Below are positions 1 to 6,366 of a stretch of DNA of 9,324 bases, one piece after another (position 1 is the stretch's first letter; each line of letters starts with the position of its first letter). Location of the stretch: the NCBI GenBank assembly GCA_021827255.1, contig JAKAWO010000105.1:1-9324 (forward strand), read 5' to 3'. The DNA comes from Acidobacteriota bacterium. Lineage in GTDB: Bacteria; Acidobacteriota; Terriglobia; UBA7540. Under the pieces are notes generated by a model. It had not been told where the DNA came from, did not search any database, and saw only the letters and a list, made by a program, of their open reading frames with translations. The position numbers and the translations under genes are program-made.

Positions 1-546
1 GACCCGCTGCCGCTCATCGCGCTTACCCCCAAAAGCTTGCTCCGACATCCGCTGACCGCTTCCAGCCCGCGCGAGCTGGCGGAAGGCCGCTGGCAACGGG
101 TGATCGGTGACGCCGAAAGAAGTCAAAAGCCACAGGAAGTCCGCCGGCTGATTCTCTCCAGCGGCAAAATCTATGTAGACCTGGTCAGCAGCGCGGAGCG
201 CGCCTCCAGCCCGAACATTGCCATCTGCCGCGTCGAGCAACTGTATCCCTTCCCCGAAGCGGATTTGAAACCCATTCTCGAGTCGTATCCCGACCTGGAG
301 GAGGTTCTATGGGTGCAGGAGGAGCCAGAAAACATGGGCGCGTGGGAATTCGCTCGGCCCTTGCTGGAAAAGCTGACCGAAGGGCGCTGGCGCTTGCGGT
401 ATGTCGGCCGCCTGCGCAGTTCAAGCCCGGCGGAAGGGTCGCTGGCGCGGCACGAGCATAACCAGCGGGCGATCGTCCACCAGGCGTTCAGCCCTCAGCT
501 TGACCTGGGCATGGAAGACATGGTGCTCGTCAAAAAATCGGAGTGA
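1..546 (+). CDS. sucA: 2-oxoglutarate dehydrogenase E1 component, C-terminal part (5'-truncated by window edge)
   Basis: The frame is open from base 1 and ends at TGA 544-546, giving 181 visible residues. They carry hallmarks of the C-terminal end of thiamine-diphosphate-dependent 2-oxoglutarate dehydrogenase (E1o): TPKSLLRHP at the start, RVEQLYPFPE, the strongly conserved VQEEPENMGAWEF, and a final RSSSPAEGSLARHEHNQ. E1o decarboxylates 2-oxoglutarate and passes the succinyl group to the lipoyl arm of E2 in the cytoplasmic TCA-cycle complex. The catalytic thiamine-binding region lies upstream, outside the window. sucB begins 23 bases downstream, which supports an operon and separates this protein from pyruvate dehydrogenase E1. 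A short ATG-started frame at 37 is internal to the gene and is not its start. Confidence 0.95.
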   Translation, partial: DPLPLIALTPKSLLRHPLTASSPRELAEGRWQRVIGDAERSQKPQEVRRLILSSGKIYVDLVSSAERASSPNIAICRVEQLYPFPEADLKPILESYPDLEEVLWVQEEPENMGAWEFARPLLEKLTEGRWRLRYVGRLRSSSPAEGSLARHEHNQRAIVHQAFSPQLDLGMEDMVLVKKSE

Positions 547-556
547 AGGGATTCGC

Positions 557-564
557 GGAGGAAG
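557..564 (+). promoter_or_regulatory. Ribosome binding site that sets the sucB start
   Basis: GGAGGAAG lies 5 bases before ATG 570. It favours 570 over the upstream in-frame GTG at 543, which overlaps the sucA stop as GTGA and would add nine residues (VKGFAEEAA) not typical of E2 N-termini. Confidence 0.75.
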
Positions 565-569
565 CGGCG

Positions 570-1859
570 ATGCCGACAAAGATTGTGGTGCCCGAATTGG
601 GCGAATCGGTGCTCGAGGCTACGGTCGGACGCTGGCTGAAGAAAGAGGGAGAGCGCGTTCGCGTTGGTGATGTATTGGTCTCGCTCGAAACTGACAAGGT
701 GGACCTCGAGGTCGGCGCCGAAAAAGACGGTGCCCTGGCCCGCATCGAACGCCGCGAAGGCGAAAACGTAAAAATTGGCGATATGCTCGGAATTCTGGAA
801 GAAACGCCCGCGACTGCCGCGGGGCCAGAAAAAGCTGCTAACGATCAATCGAAAGAATCCCCAGCCGCGAAACCCCAGCAGGAACCCGCCGTTCCAATAG
901 CCAAGCCTGTGAGAGAGCCGCGCAAGGTTACGCCGCTTGCCCGCCGCATCGCCCAGGAGCACGGCGTGGACGTTAGCCGGGTTCCAGCCAGCGAGCCCGG
1001 CCGCGTGCGACAGCGCGATGTGGAAGCCTACCTCGAAACGACGTCCGATGCGCGTCCCTCCGCGACGCAAGCCGCAGCCCAGCCTGGGGCCCTGCTCGCG
1101 GAAGCCAAGATGGCCCGGATGTCCGCTACCCCGGCAGAGCAGGGTTCCGGCGCTCGAGACCGTTCGGAAGAGCGTGTCCGCATGTCCAGACGCCGGCTGA
1201 CCATCGCGCACCGGCTGGTCGAAGCGCAGCACATCGCTGCCATGCTCACCACGTTCAACGAAATTGACATGAGCGCGGTGATGCAATTGCGCGCCCGATG
1301 GCGGGAGCTGTTCAAAAAGCGGCACGGCGTGGGCCTTGGCATCTCTTCGTTTTTTGTCAAAGCCTCGGTCGGCGCACTGCGCGAGTTCCCCCCGTTGAAC
1401 GCTGAGATTCAGGGAAGTGAAATGGTGCTGAAGCACTATTTCGACATTGGCGTCGCCATTGGCGCCAAGGAGGGGCTGGTTGTTCCGGTCCTGCGCGACG
1501 CCGATGGTATGAGCTTTGCCGAAATCGAGCTCGCCATTAAAGACTACGCCCGCAAGTCGGAGGTGGGAGAACTGACCCTCGAAGACCTTCGCGGCGGAAC
1601 GTTCACCATCACGAACGGCGGCGTCTTCGGCTCGCTGTTGAGCACGCCGATCCTGAATCCTCCCCAGAGCGGCATTCTTGGCCTGCACAAAATCCAGGAC
1701 CGCGCTGTGCCCGTTGCGGGGCAGGTCGAAATCCGGCCAATGATGTACGTCGCTCTTAGCTACGATCATCGCTTGGTGGATGGGCGCGAGGCGGTGCAGT
1801 TTTTGGTGCGCATCAAGGAGCTGATCGAGGATCCAGCGAGCCTGCTCTTTGAGGTGTAA
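570..1859 (+). CDS. sucB: Dihydrolipoyllysine-residue succinyltransferase (E2 of 2-oxoglutarate dehydrogenase)
   Basis: This 429-residue protein has the full E2 architecture. Residues 1-77 form the lipoyl domain (start MPTKIVVPELGESV), with Lys43 in ETDKVDLEV as the lipoylation site. An Ala/Pro/Lys-rich linker follows. Residues about 120-155 are the peripheral E1/E3-binding domain (VTPLARRIAQEHGVDV). A second linker leads to the acyltransferase core from about residue 205, with the active-site motif SYDHRLVDG (His400, Asp404). It transfers the succinyl group from E1-bound intermediate to CoA, producing succinyl-CoA. TFNEIDMSAVM and TFTITNGGVFGSLLSTPI are typical of the succinyl rather than the acetyl enzyme. 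The length is usual for the family. Placement 23 bases after sucA supports co-transcription. No dihydrolipoamide dehydrogenase gene follows directly, so E3 must be encoded elsewhere. Confidence 0.96.
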   Translation: MPTKIVVPELGESVLEATVGRWLKKEGERVRVGDVLVSLETDKVDLEVGAEKDGALARIERREGENVKIGDMLGILEETPATAAGPEKAANDQSKESPAAKPQQEPAVPIAKPVREPRKVTPLARRIAQEHGVDVSRVPASEPGRVRQRDVEAYLETTSDARPSATQAAAQPGALLAEAKMARMSATPAEQGSGARDRSEERVRMSRRRLTIAHRLVEAQHIAAMLTTFNEIDMSAVMQLRARWRELFKKRHGVGLGISSFFVKASVGALREFPPLNAEIQGSEMVLKHYFDIGVAIGAKEGLVVPVLRDADGMSFAEIELAIKDYARKSEVGELTLEDLRGGTFTITNGGVFGSLLSTPILNPPQSGILGLHKIQDRAVPVAGQVEIRPMMYVALSYDHRLVDGREAVQFLVRIKELIEDPASLLFEV

Positions 1860-1900
1860 ACCACGGCTCGACGAGGGCAAGCAAGTTCGGTTCATTGGGG

Positions 1901-1951
1901 TTCGTTCCGAAATTCGTTCCTTTACAATCAATCGGTTGATGGCTTCGTTCC
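1901..1951 (+). repeat. Three short direct copies of TTCGTTCC in the sucB downstream region
   Basis: TTCGTTCC occurs at 1901-1908, 1913-1920 and 1944-1951. The first two copies are separated by GAAA. They lie about 40-90 bases after the sucB stop. No function is evident. The stretch 1860-2138 otherwise holds no recognisable gene, and I see no clear hairpin followed by a T-run that would terminate the suc transcript. Confidence 0.45.
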
Positions 1952-2138
1952 ACAAATAAGACTGGCTATACTCGGCTTTCCATCTCCCGCGGCCCTTGGC
2001 CATCTAACTTCCTGCGCGCCGATGGCGTGGCTACATTTCTGGAGGCCGTGACGCGACCCATTTTTGTGGTTTCATTCCTTCGATCCGGTTAACTCACTTG
2101 AGGCAGCGGCATAAGATGCCGAGGACGAGTGGGAGAGC

Positions 2139-2330
2139 ATGCCAGGGGAGAGCGTTTCGCACTATCGCATCATTGAGAAGCTGGGCGCGGGCGCCGCGCC
2201 GAAACCGGCGCCCCGGTTTTCCTCCGGCCATATTTTCAATTTTGCGTGGTCGCCGAAGGGCGATCTGGCGCTCGCCCACGGCACGGTGACGAGCGATGCC
2301 ATCCTGATGAAGGCCGCTCCTCATCCATAA
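2139..2330 (+). pseudogene. Relic of an Acidobacteria-type Ser/Thr protein kinase with C-terminal propeller (central part deleted)
   Basis: The frame encodes only 63 residues but looks like the two ends of a much larger protein joined together. Residues 1-17 (MPGESVSHYRIIEKLGAG) match the conserved N-terminus of Pkn-type kinases up to the first glycines of the ATP-binding loop, which normally continues as GGMGVVYKA. From about residue 25 the text becomes SSGHIFNFAWSPKGDLALAHG then TVTSDAILM, the usual final blade of the TolB/WD40-like propeller that ends these kinases. The kinase domain, membrane segment and most of the propeller are absent, so it cannot phosphorylate anything. The join keeps the reading frame, and a purine-rich GGGAGAG (2131-2137) still precedes the ATG. 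The family identity comes from recalled motifs. The deletion, probably over 2 kb given usual lengths of roughly 800-900 residues, is inferred. Confidence 0.72.
2189..2213. repeat. Inverted repeat GGGCGCC/GGCGCCC at the kinase-relic junction
   Basis: GGGCGCC (2189-2195) and its exact reverse complement GGCGCCC (2207-2213) flank an 11-base spacer. The palindrome GGCGCC is also present as a direct repeat at 2190-2195 and 2207-2212. This falls where kinase N-terminal sequence gives way to propeller C-terminal sequence, so it may mark the deletion junction. It could also be chance in GC-rich DNA. Confidence 0.5.
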
Positions 2331-2596
2331 TCCGGATATCGCACGATGTTGCCCGCAGGGAAAGCCTCCTATAGCACCCGCAGGTTGATGAGACAATGTT
2401 GGCAGCCCACACGGAGACTTTCGCCCGAGCAACTGCCTAGCCTAGGGCGAGCAGTATCGGATTCGAGTCAGGCTCGGCCCGTCGCTTCCTCACGGCGATT
2501 CACAAACCGCTTCCGCCCTTCACTCGCCTACGCTATGCTTTTGACTTGGAGCACGCAAGGTTTGAACATCCGCGGGGCTCATCACGCGCTCGGGCC
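2331..2596. other. Gene-free spacer between the kinase relic and the Nudix gene
   Basis: No coding frame here looks real. A weak -10-like TATGCT at 2534-2539 precedes the Nudix gene by about 60 bases, but no good -35 box stands 16-18 bases upstream. TCGCCC (2419-2424 region) and GGGCGA (about 2448-2453) could form a 6-bp stem with a long loop. Nothing else is recognisable. Confidence 0.4.
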
Positions 2597-3001
2597 ATGA
2601 ACGGGGCGAGGCCGATCCTCGTCGCCGCGGGGATCATCGAGCGCGCGGGAAAAATCCTGATCTGCCAGCGGCGCGGCTCGGATGCCTACGGTCTCGAGTG
2701 GGAATTCCCTGGCGGCAAGGCCCGCGAGGGTGAAGCTTTGAAGGCGGCGCTCGCGCGGGAGCTCTCTGAAGAGCTCGGCATTGAGGCCGAGGTCGCCGAA
2801 GAGGTTCACCGCCTGCGTCACCGCTATCCCGATTGTTACGTCGAGGTGGTTTTCTTTCGCGTGCCGAGGTTTCGCGGGCGCATCGCCAACCGCGTGTTCG
2901 AGGCGATTGCGTGGTCCAGTCGAAAGGACTTGGCCACGTATAATTTTCTGGAGGCCGACCGCGAGCTTGTGGCTCGAATTGCGGCCGGAGAGATCCTTTG
3001 A
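2597..3001 (+). CDS. mutT: MutT-family Nudix hydrolase (probable 8-oxo-dGTP diphosphatase)
   Basis: This 134-residue protein matches the size of small MutT enzymes. The Nudix signature GX5EX7REUXEEXGU is complete at residues 40-62: Gly40, Glu46, Arg54-Glu55, Glu58-Glu59 and Gly61-Ile62. It binds the metal and pyrophosphate. The preceding WEFPGGK (35-41) is characteristic of the MutT/8-oxo-dGTPase subgroup, which removes oxidised nucleotides from the pool. Substrate specificity cannot be proven from sequence, and CTP or another nucleotide pyrophosphohydrolase remains possible. ATG 2597 was chosen because homologous sequence begins right after it (ILVAAGIIE). An upstream TTG at 2546 would add 17 unconvincing residues. 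No clear Shine-Dalgarno is seen. The stop overlaps the next gene's start codon as TTGA. Confidence 0.88.
   Translation: MNGARPILVAAGIIERAGKILICQRRGSDAYGLEWEFPGGKAREGEALKAALARELSEELGIEAEVAEEVHRLRHRYPDCYVEVVFFRVPRFRGRIANRVFEAIAWSSRKDLATYNFLEADRELVARIAAGEIL
2987..2993 (+). promoter_or_regulatory. Ribosome binding site for the TTG-started WD40 gene
   Basis: GGAGAGA, inside the end of the Nudix gene, stands 4 bases before TTG 2998. The spacing supports this non-ATG start and coupled translation with the upstream gene. Confidence 0.55.
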
Positions 3002-4104
3002 GGCAAACCGCCAAACCGCAGGCCGCTGTAACCGCGTGTTTCAGGGTGTTCCTGCTTGTTTCTCTCGTCGCGGCAGTGGCCCGCCAAATTCCGGCCCAGG
3101 CGGGAGCGGCGCCTTCGGGCAAGCCGTCTTTCCTCTGGTCGACCCTCGCCCATCTCGAGGGCCACTTGGCGCTCGACTACTCGCCGGCGGGTGCGTTCTC
3201 TCCGAACTCTCAAACGCTTGCCGTGGCCGCCCGCCAAGGGCAGCAGAAAGTCGTGCTGCTCAATCTGGCCAACGGCGGGATTGAAAAGGTTCTGCACCCG
3301 GCGGTCAGCGGTCTCGAGAATCTCGACATCTATTCAGCCAACTTCATCGGCCCAAGCCGGCTCTTTTTGATGGCGCGCGGCGCGTTGGCCGGCAAGAAGC
3401 GCTCGGAGAGCGAGACGCCGCTCCTGGGCCTGGAGTGGAATACCGACACCGACTCACTGGCGGGCAAGGTAGATACGATTGGCGCGAACGGCTATCGTTC
3501 CGTGCGCTACTTCCCGCAAATCGGTTTCGTCGGCATGTACAGGCAGAGCACCTTCGACCTCTGGGATCCGGCGAATGGCCGGGGACTCGAAGCCAAGATC
3601 CCGGAGTTGACCGAGCGTCCTCGCGTTTACGCCTTTTCGCCTGACGGCCACTGGCTTATTCTGGCTCAGATCGCGAATGCCGCCAGCCCCGACCCTGTGG
3701 TCGTCCAGCTCAAAACCGACCAGTTTGTGAATTCCCTGCGCGGGCATCACGGCGCGGTGATGAGCGTTGTCTTCTCGCGCGACAGCACCAAGGTGGCGAC
3801 GGCGTGCGAAGACGGCAACGTGCGTATTTGGTCGGCACCGGGTTGGAAACTGCTGCGCACTCTGAGCGGCCATCAGGGGCCGGTCCACTGGGCGGAGTTC
3901 TCCTCGGACAGCCAATGGATTGCCTCGGCCGGCGAGGACGACACGGTGCGCGTCTGGTCCGTTTCGAGTGGTCGGCTCCTCCAAACGCTCTCAGAAAGCC
4001 ACCACCCTGTGCGTACGGTGGCATTTTCGCCGAATGGCCGCTACCTGGCCGCCACAACCGACGACTCGGTGCTCATTTGGAAGCGAATTCACATCGGACC
4101 TTAG
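2998..4104 (+). CDS. Probable exported WD40-repeat beta-propeller protein
   Basis: This 368-residue protein starts at TTG 2998, overlapping the Nudix stop. The N-terminus looks like a signal peptide: a basic start (RQTAKPQ, ACFR), a hydrophobic run VFLLVSLVAAVA, then a small-residue region near IPAQAGA with likely cleavage around residue 37. This implies a periplasmic or surface location. Three clear WD40 repeats lie near residues 247-279, 289-321 and 331-363, each with GH near the start and IW/VW at the end (LRGHHGAVMSVVFS, VRIW; LSGHQGPVHWAEFS, VRVW; TVAFSPNG, VLIW). The region 60-240 contains degenerate blades (GAFSPNSQTLAVAA, YAFSPDGHWLILA), consistent with one propeller of about seven blades. 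No catalytic domain is visible, so it is probably a binding scaffold with unknown partner. The overlap with the Nudix gene suggests co-expression, not necessarily a shared function. Confidence 0.82.
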   Translation: MRQTAKPQAAVTACFRVFLLVSLVAAVARQIPAQAGAAPSGKPSFLWSTLAHLEGHLALDYSPAGAFSPNSQTLAVAARQGQQKVVLLNLANGGIEKVLHPAVSGLENLDIYSANFIGPSRLFLMARGALAGKKRSESETPLLGLEWNTDTDSLAGKVDTIGANGYRSVRYFPQIGFVGMYRQSTFDLWDPANGRGLEAKIPELTERPRVYAFSPDGHWLILAQIANAASPDPVVVQLKTDQFVNSLRGHHGAVMSVVFSRDSTKVATACEDGNVRIWSAPGWKLLRTLSGHQGPVHWAEFSSDSQWIASAGEDDTVRVWSVSSGRLLQTLSESHHPVRTVAFSPNGRYLAATTDDSVLIWKRIHIGP

Positions 4105-4160
4105 AAGCCGTTGCAAAACTCATTTTAACCGCGCCGCAGGGCGTGTCTCGCGACGGCACA

Positions 4161-4178
4161 GCGGCAGCAAGCTGCCGC
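4161..4178. repeat. Perfect REP-like palindrome GCGGCAGC-AA-GCTGCCGC
   Basis: An 8-bp perfect inverted repeat with a 2-base centre sits between the WD40 gene stop and the rimO promoter. No T-run follows (next bases are ACTCCACACC), so it is not a standard intrinsic terminator, although the hairpin could protect or attenuate the upstream transcript. It resembles dispersed extragenic palindromes. Copy number in the genome cannot be judged from this window. Confidence 0.6.
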
Positions 4179-4228
4179 ACTCCACACCTGGCGCTACACT
4201 GGCTCGTCGGCGATCGAAGGCCGGAGTG

Positions 4229-4237
4229 TGTTAGAAT
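4229..4237 (+). promoter_or_regulatory. Extended -10 promoter for the rimO-yacG-pgpA-NHL-cinA cluster
   Basis: TGTTAGAAT gives the TGn extension (4229-4231) plus a TAGAAT hexamer (4232-4237, one mismatch to TATAAT). It lies 39 bases before the rimO ATG, so transcription would begin near 4244. No good -35 box stands at the usual distance, which is tolerated in extended -10 promoters. This is the only plausible promoter in the 172-base gap. Confidence 0.5.
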
Positions 4238-4276
4238 TTTGAAGGGTGAGGTCGAGCGCGCGACCACAGAGCGGAT

Positions 4277-5713
4277 ATGGCAAAAGTGGGAATGGTCAGT
4301 CTGGGGTGCCCCAAGAACCTCGTAGATAGCGAGGTGATGCTCGGCCTCCTCGCCGAGCGCGGCCATGACCTGACGCCCTACGCCGACGAGGCCGAAATCC
4401 TTATTGTCAACACGTGCAGCTTTATCGAACCTGCCAAGCGAGAATCCATTGACACCATTCTGGAAATGGCGGAGCACAAAAAGTCCGGGCGGACGAAACG
4501 GCTGATCGTTGCCGGCTGCCTGGTGGAGCGCTATCGGCAGGAGATTCTGCGACAGATTCCCGAGGTGGATTTCGTCATTGGGACGAACGAGCTGGAGCGC
4601 GTGGTGGATGCCTGCGCCTCCAACCTCGGCGGTCGCCAGGCCCCTGGGCCGGCGGAGCCTTACCTCTATCACGACTTCACGCCGCGCGTCCTTTCAACCC
4701 CCCGCTTTTCCGCCTACATTAAGATTGCCGAAGGGTGCGACCATCCCTGCTCGTTCTGCGTGATCCCGCAGATGCGAGGCCGTTTCCGCTCGCGGCGGTT
4801 CGAGAGCGTTGTGAGGGAGGCTGAAAATCTGACGCGGCAGGGGGTTCGCGAAATCACCCTGGTGGGCCAGGACACGACCAGTTACGGCCAGGATCTGGGT
4901 CTCCGCGACGGGCTGCCGCTGCTGCTCCGCGAGCTGGCTAGAATTGCGGAGCTCGTCTGGGTGCGCTTTCTCTATTGCTATCCGAACCGTTTGACCCCGG
5001 CACTGATTGAAACGGTTGCCGAGACGCCTAAGCTGGCAAGGTATTTCGATATTCCGCTGCAACACGCGAGCGGCTCGATTTTGAAAGCCATGCGCCGTGG
5101 CTCGAACGGCCGGCAGTTTTTGAAGATGCTCGGCAGCATCCGCGCGGCGATGCCCGAGGCCGCCCTGCGGACTTCCATGATCGTCGGCTTCCCGGGCGAA
5201 ACCGAAGACGATTTCCGGGCGCTGGAGGATTTTGTCGAAGCCGCCGCGTTCGACCACCTGGGTGTTTTCCTCTACTCGAATGAAGAAACCTGCGCCGCCC
5301 GCGCTCTTCAACTCCAGGTGGACGCGCGCGTAGCGCAGCGGCGGCAGCGAAAGCTCATGGCGCTGCAACGCAAAATCTCACGACGGAAAATGCAGGAGAA
5401 AATCGGAAACACCTTTCCTGTCTTGATTGAAGGGCGATCGAAGGAGACCGATTTGCTCTTCGAGGGCCGACTGGAATCGCAGGCGCCCGGCATTGATGGG
5501 CGGGTCTATCTCAACGACTTCTGCGGCGACGAACCCTCGCCGGGGGAGTTCCGCTGGGCCACGATCACCGGCGCCGGAGATTACGACCTGATCGCAACGG
5601 TGGGAGCCCGCCGCTTCGCCGAGCAGCCGGCTTTGGCGTCGGCCCCAGGCTGGGGGCTGGTCCAAATCCAACCTTCGGCAAACCCAGATCGCTATGCGGT
5701 GCCCCATCTGTAA
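4277..5713 (+). CDS. rimO: Ribosomal protein uS12 (RpsL) aspartate methylthiotransferase RimO
   Basis: The 478-residue protein starts MAKVGMVSLGCPKNLVDSE, the RimO signature. The methylthiotransferase N-terminal domain holds three cluster-binding cysteines: Cys11 (SLGCPKN), Cys47 (NTCSF) and Cys81 (AGCLVE). The radical-SAM domain carries CDHPCSFC (Cys154, Cys158, Cys161), which binds the second 4Fe-4S cluster and S-adenosylmethionine. A TRAM domain follows at roughly residues 370-445 (NTFPVLIEGRS, GEFRWATITGAGDYDL). RimO adds a methylthio group to a conserved Asp of ribosomal protein S12. The protein is somewhat longer than typical members (about 430-450 residues) because about 30 residues trail the TRAM domain, and that tail overlaps yacG by 20 bases. 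SLGCPKN and the TRAM sequence favour RimO over its tRNA-modifying relatives MiaB and MtaB. The Shine-Dalgarno is weak. Confidence 0.95.
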   Translation: MAKVGMVSLGCPKNLVDSEVMLGLLAERGHDLTPYADEAEILIVNTCSFIEPAKRESIDTILEMAEHKKSGRTKRLIVAGCLVERYRQEILRQIPEVDFVIGTNELERVVDACASNLGGRQAPGPAEPYLYHDFTPRVLSTPRFSAYIKIAEGCDHPCSFCVIPQMRGRFRSRRFESVVREAENLTRQGVREITLVGQDTTSYGQDLGLRDGLPLLLRELARIAELVWVRFLYCYPNRLTPALIETVAETPKLARYFDIPLQHASGSILKAMRRGSNGRQFLKMLGSIRAAMPEAALRTSMIVGFPGETEDDFRALEDFVEAAAFDHLGVFLYSNEETCAARALQLQVDARVAQRRQRKLMALQRKISRRKMQEKIGNTFPVLIEGRSKETDLLFEGRLESQAPGIDGRVYLNDFCGDEPSPGEFRWATITGAGDYDLIATVGARRFAEQPALASAPGWGLVQIQPSANPDRYAVPHL

Positions 5714-5891
5714 AAGGGAAACGACCTCCGCTCCTAAGCCGTACCGGCCCTTCTGCAGCGCGCGCTGCAAGCTGATTGACCTCGATCACTGGTTGGAAGG
5801 ACGCTACAGAGCTTCCGAAACTTCCGATGCCGGTCGAAATAGTGAAGAGCCCAAAGATGAAAGCTCCGACAGCGACGATGACTCTCAATGA
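5694..5891 (+). CDS. yacG: DNA gyrase inhibitor YacG (zinc-binding small protein)
   Basis: The 65-residue protein MRCPICKRETT... contains the YacG zinc site CPxC...FCSxRC (Cys3, Cys6, Cys21, Cys25) followed by the family motif LIDLDHWLEGRY. In E. coli YacG binds GyrB and inhibits gyrase; the role here is by homology. After the 40-residue zinc domain comes a Ser/Asp/Glu-rich tail (EEPKDESSDSDDDSQ), plausibly disordered. The gene overlaps the rimO end by 20 bases and the pgpA start by about 14 bases, with no clear Shine-Dalgarno, so translation is probably coupled. ATG 5694 is the only start that includes the first CPxC pair. Confidence 0.9.
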   Translation: MRCPICKRETTSAPKPYRPFCSARCKLIDLDHWLEGRYRASETSDAGRNSEEPKDESSDSDDDSQ

Positions 5892-6366
5892 AGCCGTCCG
5901 CCCATTCCCGGTTGCGATGGCGACGCTCGGCAAGGTGGGAGACCTCCCGTGGGCGCCGGGAACCGCTGGCTCAGCGCTGGGCATTCTGTTTGTCGCTGTT
6001 TTCAACCTGATCTCGTTGGTTCCCTTGTGGCGGGGCGTTTCCCTCAGCCTGACCGCCGGAATCCTTTTTGCGTTCGGGGTTCGGTCCGCTGGAATGGCCG
6101 AGGAGTTTTTTCAAACCCGCGACCCCGGCAGCGTTGTGCTGGATGAATTCGTCGGCCAGTTGATCCCCTTCGTCGCGGAACCCACCGGGTCTTGGAAGCT
6201 TCTGCTCGCTGGCTTCCTCCTCTTCCGATTCTTCGACGTCCTCAAGCCGTTCCCCGCGCGCCAAGCAGAGCGCCTTCCCGGCGGTTGGGGTATTATGGTG
6301 GATGATGTTGTGGCTGGGCTTTACGCGCTGGCCGTGATGATGGCGGTTCGATACATCGGGCGATGA
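5878..6366 (+). CDS. pgpA: Phosphatidylglycerophosphatase A
   Basis: The 162-residue membrane protein carries PgpA motifs in order: PWAPGTAGSALG (24-35), the acidic DPGSVVLDEFVGQ (82-94) with metal-binding Asp/Glu, FRFFDVLKPFPA, and GGWGIMVDDVVAG near the C-terminus. Hydrophobic segments at about 34-50, 54-68, 105-118 and 145-158 fit an inner-membrane enzyme. It dephosphorylates phosphatidylglycerophosphate to phosphatidylglycerol in phospholipid synthesis. The start is uncertain: 5878 fits family length, while in-frame ATGs at 5857 (preceded by GAAGAG) and 5920 are alternatives. An upstream in-frame ATG at 5776 lies deep inside yacG and is unlikely. Its stop overlaps the next ATG as ATGA. 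Confidence 0.9.
   Translation: MTLNEAVRPFPVAMATLGKVGDLPWAPGTAGSALGILFVAVFNLISLVPLWRGVSLSLTAGILFAFGVRSAGMAEEFFQTRDPGSVVLDEFVGQLIPFVAEPTGSWKLLLAGFLLFRFFDVLKPFPARQAERLPGGWGIMVDDVVAGLYALAVMMAVRYIGR

Noticed and set aside
1885..1915. Possible terminator hairpin after sucB (AGTTCGG...CCGAAAT)
   Set aside because: The stem has a mismatch and a 16-base loop, and there is no adjacent T-run.
1935..1972. TTGATG...TATACT as a promoter downstream of sucB
   Set aside because: The spacer is 26 bases, too long for a sigma-70-type promoter, and no better -35 is present.
495..2003. Long minus-strand open frame of about 500 codons antisense to sucB
   Set aside because: It mirrors a clearly recognisable sucB gene, its translation shows no known domain, and GC-rich codon use commonly leaves such antisense frames open.
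1860..2596. CRISPR array, riboswitch or small RNA in the largest gene-poor region
   Set aside because: No regularly spaced repeats and no recognisable riboswitch core; only the kinase relic and short repeats are visible.
4694..5368. Minus-strand open frame of 224 codons antisense to rimO
   Set aside because: The plus strand encodes the radical-SAM and following regions of RimO with all key cysteines; the antisense translation is low-complexity and unrecognisable.
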